Assembly (NCBI GenBank): GCA_019119045.1 | Contig: DWXS01000051.1 | Coordinates: forward strand, 1-34,052 | DNA from: Candidatus Mailhella merdavium | Lineage (GTDB): Bacteria; Desulfobacterota; Desulfovibrionia; Desulfovibrionales; Desulfovibrionaceae | DNA: 34,052 nt | Reading direction: 5' to 3' | Shown here: piece after piece, positions 15,305 to 21,713 of the stretch | Numbering within the stretch: position 1 is the first letter of the stretch | Layout: each line of letters begins with the position of its first letter | The notes under the pieces: generated by a model | Database searches by the model: none | What the model saw: only the letters and a program-made list of their open reading frames with translations | What the model was told of the DNA's origin: nothing | Position numbers and translations under genes: made by a program

Positions 15305-16759
15305 ATGCGTTTTCTGAAACATCTGTTGCTTACCGTAGCAGGGATTGGCCTTACGGCAGGCAGCGCAGTGGCCTTTGAATCATTCGGCGGGCCCACGGGC
15401 GTATTGCGCTGGGAACAGGGCAGCACTTTTGACGGCTATACGCTGATTGCTCCCTATTATTCCACGTCCACCTATCTCATCGACATGGAAGGCAACGTAG
15501 TCCACTCCTGGAAACACGACAACCCTCCCGGACTGCATGCAGTACTTCTGCCTGACGGCAACCTGCTCCGTCCCATGAGGCTGGGGTCAAAAGCCAAGGC
15601 CCGGGTAGGCGGCCCTTCTGGAGGATTCCAGATCATCGACTGGGACGGCAATGTGCTGCGCGAGTTCATTCTCAATGAGCCGGATCGCATCACGACCCAC
15701 GGCGTAACACCGCTGCCAAACGGCAACATCCTGTGCATCGGTCGGGAATTCAAAACCATGGCAGAGGCCATTGAAAAAGGTCGCGATCCCCACAGCCTTC
15801 CCAAGCAGGGAATTTTCGGGCTGGACGTTGGCAGTGTGCAGGGATTCTGGTCTCCCTTTGTCATCGAGGTCGATCCCGACAACAAGATCGTGTGGGAATT
15901 TCACAAGTGGGATTATATCGGTACCGGGCCGCGTCAGTTCGACATCAATTATATAACGCCGGAAGTCACTCCTCTGGGAGCCGCTCTGAACTGGAGCTAC
16001 TTCAACGGTGTGGACTACGACCCCAAGACGGACCGCCTGCTCATCACCGATCGACAGTTCAGCGAAGTCTACATGGTAGACCGCAAGACGAAACAGATAG
16101 TCTGGCGCTACGGCAATCCTTCCGCCTGGGGTGCGGGCAAACGCCCCGGCTTTGCCGATGACGGGGATCAGAAACTCTTCGGCCCCCATCATCCCACGTT
16201 CCTTCCCAACGGCAACGTTCAGGTGCACGACAACGGCTGGATGCGGCCTACCGGCAATTATTCCCGTGTCGTGGAAATCAACCCCCTGACAGATCAGGAA
16301 GTCTGGGAATTCAAGGCGGAACGCCCGCTGAACTATGCCTCCGCCTATCAGAGCGGCGCCCAGCGCCTGCCTAACGGCAATACACTGATCACCTCCGCCA
16401 CAGCCGGACACATCTTTGAAGTAAGCGGGGGAGCCGTACCTCGTGTGGTCTGGGAATTTGTGGCCCCCTGGATGAAGGATGACGGCGCAAGCCCATACCT
16501 TTCGGATCATCAGGCCAACTCGTGGAATTTCTGGGTAGCGGACGGCCATATGGCCAATGCAGTACATCGTGCGGCCCGGTATGCCAAGGACTATCCCGGG
16601 CTGAAAGGCAAGAAGCTGGACCCCGTGTACTTTGCTCCCGAAATGCCCAAACCGTTTACTGTAGAGCCCTGGAAGTCCATGGCCGAAGAGTACAGCACCG
16701 TAATGAAGGCCCGTGCAGCAAAGGCTGACGTCCAGAAAAAAACAGTGCGCCAATGGTAA
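15305..16759 (+). CDS. Periplasmic arylsulfotransferase, ASST family (484 aa)
   Basis: Seen: signal peptide (1-23, cleavage after AVA), then a beta-propeller of ASST type with repeated blades such as HAVLLPDGNLL, GVTPLPNGNILCIG, HPTFLPNGNVQVHDNG and RLPNGNTLI. Candidate catalytic residues sit in GPHHPTFLPNG (His 295-296) and the following HDNGW and YSRVV segments. Strong RBS AAGGAGGA (15291-15298). Known: ASSTs transfer sulfate between phenolic compounds by a ping-pong mechanism through a sulfo-His, without PAPS. Context: downstream of a PAS/sigma-54 activator and an HHH protein, and closed by a terminator at 16833. A role in handling aryl sulfates from host or diet is inferred. Confidence 0.93.
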   Translation: MRFLKHLLLTVAGIGLTAGSAVAFESFGGPTGVLRWEQGSTFDGYTLIAPYYSTSTYLIDMEGNVVHSWKHDNPPGLHAVLLPDGNLLRPMRLGSKAKARVGGPSGGFQIIDWDGNVLREFILNEPDRITTHGVTPLPNGNILCIGREFKTMAEAIEKGRDPHSLPKQGIFGLDVGSVQGFWSPFVIEVDPDNKIVWEFHKWDYIGTGPRQFDINYITPEVTPLGAALNWSYFNGVDYDPKTDRLLITDRQFSEVYMVDRKTKQIVWRYGNPSAWGAGKRPGFADDGDQKLFGPHHPTFLPNGNVQVHDNGWMRPTGNYSRVVEINPLTDQEVWEFKAERPLNYASAYQSGAQRLPNGNTLITSATAGHIFEVSGGAVPRVVWEFVAPWMKDDGASPYLSDHQANSWNFWVADGHMANAVHRAARYAKDYPGLKGKKLDPVYFAPEMPKPFTVEPWKSMAEEYSTVMKARAAKADVQKKTVRQW

Positions 16760-16832
16760 ATCTGCCATACCCCGTGCAGGAGGCGACTCTCCCCGACCTC
16801 CTTGCGGGGGCCCCCATGGGCGGCGCATACCG

Positions 16833-16865
16833 GCCCGGCGAAACCCAAACGCCGGGCTTTTTTAT
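16833..16865 (+). terminator. Rho-independent terminator after the arylsulfotransferase gene
   Basis: Perfect 8-bp stem GCCCGGCG (16833-16840)/CGCCGGGC (16850-16857) with a 9-nt loop, directly followed by six T. It lies 73 bp after the arylsulfotransferase stop codon and between convergent genes. Confidence 0.92.
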
Positions 16866-16937
16866 TCTTTACTGCAGCAGCGGAGTCAGCAGCCTTCCGG
16901 AAAAGGCAGAACACCTCCTGCCCGGCACTCATCACCC

Positions 16938-17993
16938 TCACCGCAGCCCGAGGCTTCCGATACCGCTCGCCATGACAAGTCTGCGCAGTGAAGGATAAAA
17001 AATAAAGGGGGTTTTTACCATTTTCTCCAGCAGACGAAAGCGAAGCGGCAATGTATTACGAAAATAGATTCTTCCCGGATCTGTCTGCCCGGTATTGAAT
17101 GCTGCTGCCAGAGCCTCGGCACTTTCAAGCGCATAACTGATCCCTTCCAGAGAACTCGGGCTTACAAAGCCCGCAGCCTCTCCGACAAGAAAGACCCCGT
17201 CTCCGCCGCAGAGGAGTTCTCCGGGGCCGGAAGGGCGCAGCACGGCACAGGCCTCCGTGCGTATGGGCTGTTTCAGCAGAAAGCCGTATTGTTCCGCCCT
17301 CTGCTTCAACAGTTCAAAGGCTTTCCGCGCATGACGGGGGCTGAAGGCCCCTCCGAAAATGAAGGAATCCCCCTTGGTCAGTCCCCATGCGTAACAGTCC
17401 GTTATCCCCGCATCAAACAGGCAGGAAAGAAAGGGATGGGGATGCCTGTCCGCGAACCATTGCTGAATGGCGGTATAGACACGGATGCGGGTATGCGGGA
17501 ACAGAACTCTCCGTACAAGAGAAAAGGCCCCGTCCGCCCCGACAAGACGGGACGCCGTAGCCTGTCGCTCCTCCCCGTCTTCCCGCCAGAAGAGTCTGTA
17601 TCCCTCCCGACAGCGTTCCAGATGCAAGCAGGCCGCCCCTGTCCGCACATCGACGCGATCCGGGATCAGAGACATCAGCCAGAGATCGAAGGCGTGCCTG
17701 TCCATATTGAGATAGCAGCGCTGATAATCACGCCGCAAGCCCGCAGCGATATCAAAGGTACGCACGGAAAAAATCTGGGGCTCAACCAGTATACGCGAAG
17801 GCAGGGAAAGAGAAAGCCTGGCCATGGCTTTCTGTGCATCGGGAGCGAGCAGGCCACCGCAGGGCTTGCAAAAGCCCCCGTTCTGTTTTTTCCTGTCCAG
17901 AGCCAGAACGGAAAAAGCAGGATCAAGAAGCCGGGCCAGCGTTGCTCCGGCCGGCCCAAGCCCCAATATTGCAATGTCATAATGTGTCGCCAT
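16938..17993 (-). CDS. FAD-dependent oxidoreductase, geranylgeranyl-reductase family (351 aa)
   Basis: Seen: N-terminal Rossmann FAD motif AILGLGPAGATLARLL, the conserved PCGG segment within GFCKPCGGLLAP (Cys 42 and 45), a mid-protein GADGAFSLVRR and the second FAD motif VFLVGEAAGFVSPSSLEGISYAL. GGAG is 5 nt before the ATG. Known: family members reduce isoprenoid double bonds or act as flavin mono-oxygenases or dehydrogenases on lipids and quinones. Bacterial members without photosynthesis are mostly unassigned. Context: 33 nt downstream of the DsbA-family gene, so probably an operon. The substrate cannot be inferred safely. Confidence 0.88.
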   Translation of the reverse strand: MATHYDIAILGLGPAGATLARLLDPAFSVLALDRKKQNGGFCKPCGGLLAPDAQKAMARLSLSLPSRILVEPQIFSVRTFDIAAGLRRDYQRCYLNMDRHAFDLWLMSLIPDRVDVRTGAACLHLERCREGYRLFWREDGEERQATASRLVGADGAFSLVRRVLFPHTRIRVYTAIQQWFADRHPHPFLSCLFDAGITDCYAWGLTKGDSFIFGGAFSPRHARKAFELLKQRAEQYGFLLKQPIRTEACAVLRPSGPGELLCGGDGVFLVGEAAGFVSPSSLEGISYALESAEALAAAFNTGQTDPGRIYFRNTLPLRFRLLEKMVKTPFIFYPSLRRLVMASGIGSLGLR

Positions 17994-18026
17994 GCTGGCT
18001 CCGGGTTCAGGCGTGCGCTATCCGCC

Positions 18027-18725
18027 TCAACTGCAACACTTGCCGTCCAGACCGCAGGCCGCGCCTTCTGCAAAGCCGCCCGAAACGCCGGAAAGAGCCT
18101 TCTCCAGCTTGGAACTCACCGTTTCCCAGGGCGCGTATCCGCGTGCCAGAAGCTCGCGTTCGCCATCCCTTTCCAGATACAGCGTGGGATACAGACGGAA
18201 CTCTCCCATTATCTCCACAGCCTCGGCAGATTCCCGTTCCGCACATTCGCGCAGCTCGGCATCCGAACATTCCCTGTCGAAGTCTTCCGCCGCAACGGCC
18301 CAGCGTGCGGCAATTTCATGCTGAACGGACGGATCCAGCACATCCCTGCCTTCGGCATAAAAGGCGTGCTGGAAAGCCTCCATCTGTTCAAGCGCATGTC
18401 CCGGGGCAAGTTTTTTCAGCGCCGCAAGAGGAACGCAGGTTTCCGGAGAATACATGCGCCAGTCGGGGCCTCCGGAGCCTGCTCCGTCCAGAACGCGCAG
18501 AAAGGCTTCCACGGACTGCCCCGTCGTCTTCTCCAGTCGGATAAAAAATTCCCGGATGGAAGGATGATCTTCCTTCATTTCCGAAAGGGTCAACGGCTCG
18601 TCCATGAGATTTCCGGCCAGCACGCGCACGGACAAGTCCGGATGCGCCGCAAGAATACGCTGCATCACCGGGCCGAAGCCATAACACCAGGGACAAAAAA
18701 CATCGGAAAGATAAAGCAGATTCAT
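18027..18725 (-). CDS. DsbA family thiol oxidoreductase, cytoplasmic type (232 aa)
   Basis: Seen: thioredoxin-fold start NLLYLSDVFCPWCYGFGP with the active-site CPWC, an all-helical insertion and the cis-Pro strand near YPTLYLERDG. A short Cys-rich tail (CGLDGKCCS) is unusual. There is no signal peptide. The start at 18725 is preferred because GGAGG lies 8 nt upstream; ATGs further up lack an RBS. Known: this FrnE/HCCA-isomerase branch of DsbA-like proteins acts in the cytoplasm on small thiols or protein disulfides. Context: first gene of a pair with the FAD oxidoreductase, downstream of a terminator. The Cys-rich tail may bind metal or form an extra redox pair (inference). Confidence 0.87.
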   Translation of the reverse strand: MNLLYLSDVFCPWCYGFGPVMQRILAAHPDLSVRVLAGNLMDEPLTLSEMKEDHPSIREFFIRLEKTTGQSVEAFLRVLDGAGSGGPDWRMYSPETCVPLAALKKLAPGHALEQMEAFQHAFYAEGRDVLDPSVQHEIAARWAVAAEDFDRECSDAELRECAERESAEAVEIMGEFRLYPTLYLERDGERELLARGYAPWETVSSKLEKALSGVSGGFAEGAACGLDGKCCS

Positions 18726-19082
18726 CAACATATCCTCCATGAACGGCCTTTCCCGCAAAGTCGGGATCTGCGCGTCGGAATCGCGGCAGTCTATACGAAA
18801 GCGAGGGGAAACAAAAGTCCGCCGCTCCCGCAACCGGGAAACGGCGGACACAAGGTGTCGGAAATAACGCGCTTCAGGGACTGCCTTCATTAAGCTGTTC
18901 CGAAAGGAGAAACAGAAAACGGAACCCGCCCCTTGCTCTTCTTTCGTCGAAAAACCCTTCAAGCGTGCAGCAACCCGCTGCTCTACACTCCGGGTACAGC
19001 TTGTCGGGAAGCTCGGCTCCCTGCGTCAAAGGAAAAAGGCTTTACCCTGCCCCGAGCTTTTCAGAAAGGCAGACCCTGCGTC
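18726..19082. other. 357-bp gap between DsbA-like gene and thiol peroxidase gene
   Basis: It contains the leftward terminator at 18805-18849. The rest, from 18850 to 19082, shows no coding signal on either strand. The upstream region of the DsbA-like gene (18726-18800) presumably contains its promoter, but I see no strong hexamer pair. Confidence 0.5.
18805..18849 (-). terminator. Leftward Rho-independent terminator between tpx and the DsbA-like gene
   Basis: Arms GTCCGCCG (18817-18824) and CGGCGGAC (18842-18849) pair perfectly, with an additional inner CCCG/CGGG stem. On the minus strand the stem is followed by TTTTGTTT (18816-18809). It would end the leftward tpx transcript about 235 bp after that gene. 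Confidence 0.8.
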
Positions 19083-19586
19083 TTACGCAAGCTTGGCGAC
19101 AGCTGCCAGCGCAGCCTTGTAGTCAGGTTCCGACGTGACTTCAGGCACGATTTCACTATATGCCAGCGTGCCGTCGGGAGCCACCACGAACACGGCGCGG
19201 GCCAGAAGGCGCAGTTCCTTGATCAGAACGCCGTAGTTGAGACCGAATTCCGTTCCCATGTGATCGGAGAGCGTTTCCACTGCCTTGACGCCGGCCGCAC
19301 CGCACCAGCGGGCCTGAGCAAAGGGCAGGTCGCAGCTCAGAGCAATGATGCTCACCTTGTCGGAAAGATGAGCGGCCTCGGTGTTGAAGCGGCGCACTTC
19401 CATATCGCAGACCGGAGTATCCAGCGACGGTACGCTGAGCAACACCACAATTCTGCCCGCATAATCACCGAGCTTTCTGGGTTCCAGGTCATTGGTCAGC
19501 GCGGTAAAGTCAGGGGCCTTCTTCCCTACTTCGGGGAACTGACCTTCAAGATGCAGCGGCGCGCCTTCCATCGTAACGGTATTCAT
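19083..19586 (-). CDS. tpx: Thiol peroxidase Tpx (167 aa)
   Basis: Seen: atypical 2-Cys peroxiredoxin with peroxidatic Cys in SVPSLDTPVCDMEVRRFN, resolving Cys in ALSCDLPFAQARWC, the N-terminal KKAPDFTALTNDL and full family length. AAGGA lies 8-12 nt before the ATG. Known: Tpx reduces hydrogen peroxide and alkyl hydroperoxides using thioredoxin, giving oxidative-stress protection to anaerobes. Context: monocistronic, with its own promoter (19620-19648) upstream and a terminator downstream. An extra Cys in QARWCGA beyond the canonical pair is visible. Confidence 0.97.
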   Translation of the reverse strand: MNTVTMEGAPLHLEGQFPEVGKKAPDFTALTNDLEPRKLGDYAGRIVVLLSVPSLDTPVCDMEVRRFNTEAAHLSDKVSIIALSCDLPFAQARWCGAAGVKAVETLSDHMGTEFGLNYGVLIKELRLLARAVFVVAPDGTLAYSEIVPEVTSEPDYKAALAAVAKLA

Positions 19587-19619
19587 GGACGATATCCTTG
19601 TTATTGGTTGTGTTTGGGG

Positions 19620-19648
19620 AAGATAGTGCGGAAAGAAAAGCTAGTCAA
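19620..19648 (-). promoter_or_regulatory. Promoter of tpx
   Basis: On the minus strand TTGACT (19643-19648) and TATCTT (19620-19625) are separated by 17 bp, close to the sigma-70 consensus, ending 34 bp before the start codon. No clear peroxide-regulator box was recognised. Confidence 0.6.
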
Positions 19649-19781
19649 TAATCATTCCTGATAGTTTTTCGAGACTTTCTTCTTGCTGAAACGTCCCGCT
19701 TCGCGATACTTTGCCTATCCTGCCGGTGAGGTTTGCGATTCGGTACCCAATGTTGACCTGATAGCCCATGTTGCCGCCTAA

Positions 19782-20577
19782 GGCGTGTTAACACTATTCA
19801 TTTTTACGGTCATGGGGTAAACTTGTTCCCATGACCATAGCCAAAGAACAATATCAACGCATTGCCGATTGCTTTCCCCGCCAGCGGGGAAACATTTCTC
19901 TGGACAATCTCTATGTCGCAGAAAATGGTTGCAAGTGGCGGAGTCTCTCAAAAGAATTTGGCAACTGCCACTCCATCTATACTCGAATGATCCGATGGAG
20001 TAAAAACGGCACTCTTGCAAAAATTTTTGAACGATTGCAACGCGAACGGCTTATTTCCGTTAAAATTAGCGTTATTTCTCTCGATAGTACATGCATCAAG
20101 GTTCACCCCGATGGAATGGGGGCTAAAAAAAACAGGCCACCAATCCATCGGAAAATCCAGAGGAGGCTGGACAACCAAACTTCATCTGGTTGCCGCGTCC
20201 GCTGAATGCCCCCTGATATGGTGTCTGTCCCCCGGGAATGCGGGGGATGCCCCTCAGGGGAGAAAACTTCTGGAAGCTCCCGGCCCCACGTCTGTGCCTT
20301 GTAGCCTCTTTATGGATAGAGCGTATGAAGGCAATGAGACGCAACGCCCGAGTCTTCGCCTGAGCCATGAACCTGTTGGCCCTCCCAATCCTTTGCGGCG
20401 CAATCCTTGGAATTATGACAAGGAGTTATACAAGAGATGCAATGAGGTGGAAAGGTTGTTTCGACGCCCGAAGAGCTATAGGCGCATAGCAACATATTAC
20501 GACAAGATGGATGTCTTATTTCTGGGGTTCATCATGTTTGCCCTAATCGTTGAGTCTCTTAAATGTGTTAACACGCC
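19782..20577 (+). mobile_element. IS5-family insertion sequence (IS427-like, about 796 bp)
   Basis: Terminal inverted repeats GGCGTGTTAACAC at 19782-19794 and GTGTTAACACGCC at 20565-20577 match perfectly over 13 bp. The flanks are CTAA on the left (19778-19781) and CTAG on the right (20578-20581), the YTAR-type target expected for this family, with CTA duplicated. Length and the two-frame transposase also fit. The element sits 27 bp downstream of the last gene of the dynamin/ATPase operon and upstream of tpx, marking one edge of that island. Confidence 0.9.
19831..20205 (+). CDS. IS5-family transposase, N-terminal frame (orfA, 124 aa)
   Basis: Seen: IS5-type N-terminal domain (IADCFPRQRGN, NGCKWRSLSKEFGNCHSIYTRMIRW), followed by the first catalytic Asp in SLDSTCIKVHPDGMGAKK. 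After the A8 run at 20125-20132 the reading departs from the family (NRPPIHRKIQRRLDN), while the next frame continues it. The frame shift needed is in the +1 direction. Either polymerase or ribosome slippage on the A run makes the full transposase, or the copy is inactivated by an indel. Confidence 0.85.
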   Translation: MTIAKEQYQRIADCFPRQRGNISLDNLYVAENGCKWRSLSKEFGNCHSIYTRMIRWSKNGTLAKIFERLQRERLISVKISVISLDSTCIKVHPDGMGAKKNRPPIHRKIQRRLDNQTSSGCRVR

Positions 20578-20581
20578 CTAG
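20015..20581 (+). CDS. IS5-family transposase, C-terminal frame (orfB)
   Basis: The functional part begins near 20123, where LKKTGHQSIGKSRGGWTTKLHLVAA continues the orfA protein in the next frame; codons before that are shadow. The second catalytic Asp is in FMDRAYEG and the Glu in RCNEVERLFRRPKSYRR, so the DDE triad is complete when the frames are joined. The coding frame runs through the right terminal repeat, and its TAG stop (20579-20581) is supplied by the CTAG target sequence, not by the element itself. Confidence 0.8.
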   Translation: MQKFLNDCNANGLFPLKLALFLSIVHASRFTPMEWGLKKTGHQSIGKSRGGWTTKLHLVAASAECPLIWCLSPGNAGDAPQGRKLLEAPGPTSVPCSLFMDRAYEGNETQRPSLRLSHEPVGPPNPLRRNPWNYDKELYKRCNEVERLFRRPKSYRRIATYYDKMDVLFLGFIMFALIVESLKCVNTP

Positions 20582-20607
20582 ATAATAGTATACGAAGCTG
20601 CGACTGC

Positions 20608-21027
20608 CTACATGGCGTCGCTCTGCGGCCCAGCCTGCATGGGAGCTTCGGGCGAGCGCGCGTACACGGCAACGCCTTGCTCAGGCTCGTAATCGTAGGC
20701 GCAAAGCAGTCCGAAGCCGCCTTCCCAGGTGATGAGCAACGTTTCGGGATGCACCACGTACGGAAGGCTTTCGGCGTCCAGGCCGTCTTCTGGGCCGTCG
20801 ATACGGCAATAGGCAAGCAGAGATTCAAGGAAGGACGACGTGTCGGCAAGACGTTTCTGCGCGGCCTCGAAGGCCCGGCGCTGCTCCTCCGTCACGGGCT
20901 TGTCCGGCTCGCCCTGAACGGCAAGCGTCAGCGCATGGCGTTTGCCCAGAAACTCGACGTTGCAGGTTCCCTTCCACACATGGGTGAATTCCAGCTTGCC
21001 GAAAACGGCATCGTTCATACTGTACAT
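20608..21027 (-). CDS. Probable immunity protein to the adjacent nuclease toxin (139 aa)
   Basis: Seen: small acidic soluble protein without signal peptide or membrane segment. It opens MYSMNDAVFGKLEFTHVWKGTCNVEFLGKRHALTL and has a central helical ITEEQ-type stretch (VTEEQRRAFEAAQKRL) and a C-terminal WEGGFGLLCAYDYEPEQG. The start at 21027 is chosen for AGGAGAG just upstream. The layout resembles DUF6985-type proteins that I have seen near toxins, but I am not certain of the family. Context: 11 nt after a nuclease toxin gene and last in the operon, the classic place for an immunity gene. An acidic protein could cap a basic nuclease site. The immunity role is inference. Confidence 0.7.
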   Translation of the reverse strand: MYSMNDAVFGKLEFTHVWKGTCNVEFLGKRHALTLAVQGEPDKPVTEEQRRAFEAAQKRLADTSSFLESLLAYCRIDGPEDGLDAESLPYVVHPETLLITWEGGFGLLCAYDYEPEQGVAVYARSPEAPMQAGPQSDAM

Positions 21028-21038
21028 AGCCTCTCTCC

Positions 21039-21713
21039 TCATCCCTGCTTCCAGGCCGAGATGCCCCCGGCATGGGGAATGTTGTTGTGAACCTCGGAAG
21101 GCACAAGATCCATGGTCTTCATGTCTCTGCGCTCGTGCCAGGTGAGATTGTTTTCCTTTCGGTAGGCCGCCACGTCGCGGGCCGTCCAGTCCGTTCTTCC
21201 GTCGCGGCCTTCCGCATTCCACTTCTCGGCGAGCTTGCTGTCCGCCTGAGCAAAGTTTTCAAAGCGGTTCCCGGTAAAGTCGTCTATCTCCACGGTGGCC
21301 TCGGCAATCTCGCTGAAGTCCGGCTCTCCGTCCTTGAATTTCACACCATCCATGCCGTACTTGTCTTCGATCTCCACCCAAGTCTTTCCCTCGGGATTCG
21401 ACTTCGGAGGAACGCAGTCGGGATCCGGCTTCCAGGTGCTGTCGCCTTTCTCTCCCTCCCATGATCCGTTGCTGCTCGGGAGGAATCCGTCCAGTTTAGG
21501 ACCGCCCTCCTGTCCCGTCAGGATGTCCTTCCAGTCGGGCACATCGAGGCGATCCGGCCTGGCGAACTCTGCAGAATCGAATGGCACGCCTTCCGGGTGA
21601 GGCCTGCCTTCCACACAGAGTCTATTCTCCATGCCGTCCATGCCGGACAGTCTCTCGGGAGCCTTCCCCCCTGCCGACGTCTCCGCCATTTTTCCCAATG
21701 CTTTTTCCATCAT
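21039..21713 (-). CDS. HNH/EndoVII superfamily nuclease toxin (224 aa)
   Basis: Seen: the C-terminal 35 residues contain LTWHERRDMKTMDLVP (W192, H193, E194) followed by EVHNNIPHAGG (H209, H214, GG). This is the WHH/EHHH-like signature of HNH/endonuclease VII toxins of polymorphic toxin systems. The preceding VKFKDGEPDFSEIAEATVEIDDF block is common in these effectors. Residues 1-110 are Gly/Pro/Asp-rich and disordered-looking; there is no signal peptide, PAAR, LXG or RHS repeat. Its ATG overlaps the ATPase stop (ATGA). Known: such toxins cut DNA. Context: between a HerA-type ATPase and a likely immunity gene, so either a delivered effector or an internal defence nuclease. Confidence 0.88.
   Translation of the reverse strand: MMEKALGKMAETSAGGKAPERLSGMDGMENRLCVEGRPHPEGVPFDSAEFARPDRLDVPDWKDILTGQEGGPKLDGFLPSSNGSWEGEKGDSTWKPDPDCVPPKSNPEGKTWVEIEDKYGMDGVKFKDGEPDFSEIAEATVEIDDFTGNRFENFAQADSKLAEKWNAEGRDGRTDWTARDVAAYRKENNLTWHERRDMKTMDLVPSEVHNNIPHAGGISAWKQG

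Noticed and set aside
15587-16828. 413-codon leftward open frame across the arylsulfotransferase gene
   Set aside because: The plus strand encodes a complete signal-peptide-bearing propeller; the antisense frame has no recognisable domain and crosses the terminator region.
17289-18893. 534-codon rightward frame
   Set aside because: Lies opposite the FAD oxidoreductase and DsbA-like genes, both with clear motifs and RBS; the frame is Pro/Arg/Gln-rich filler.
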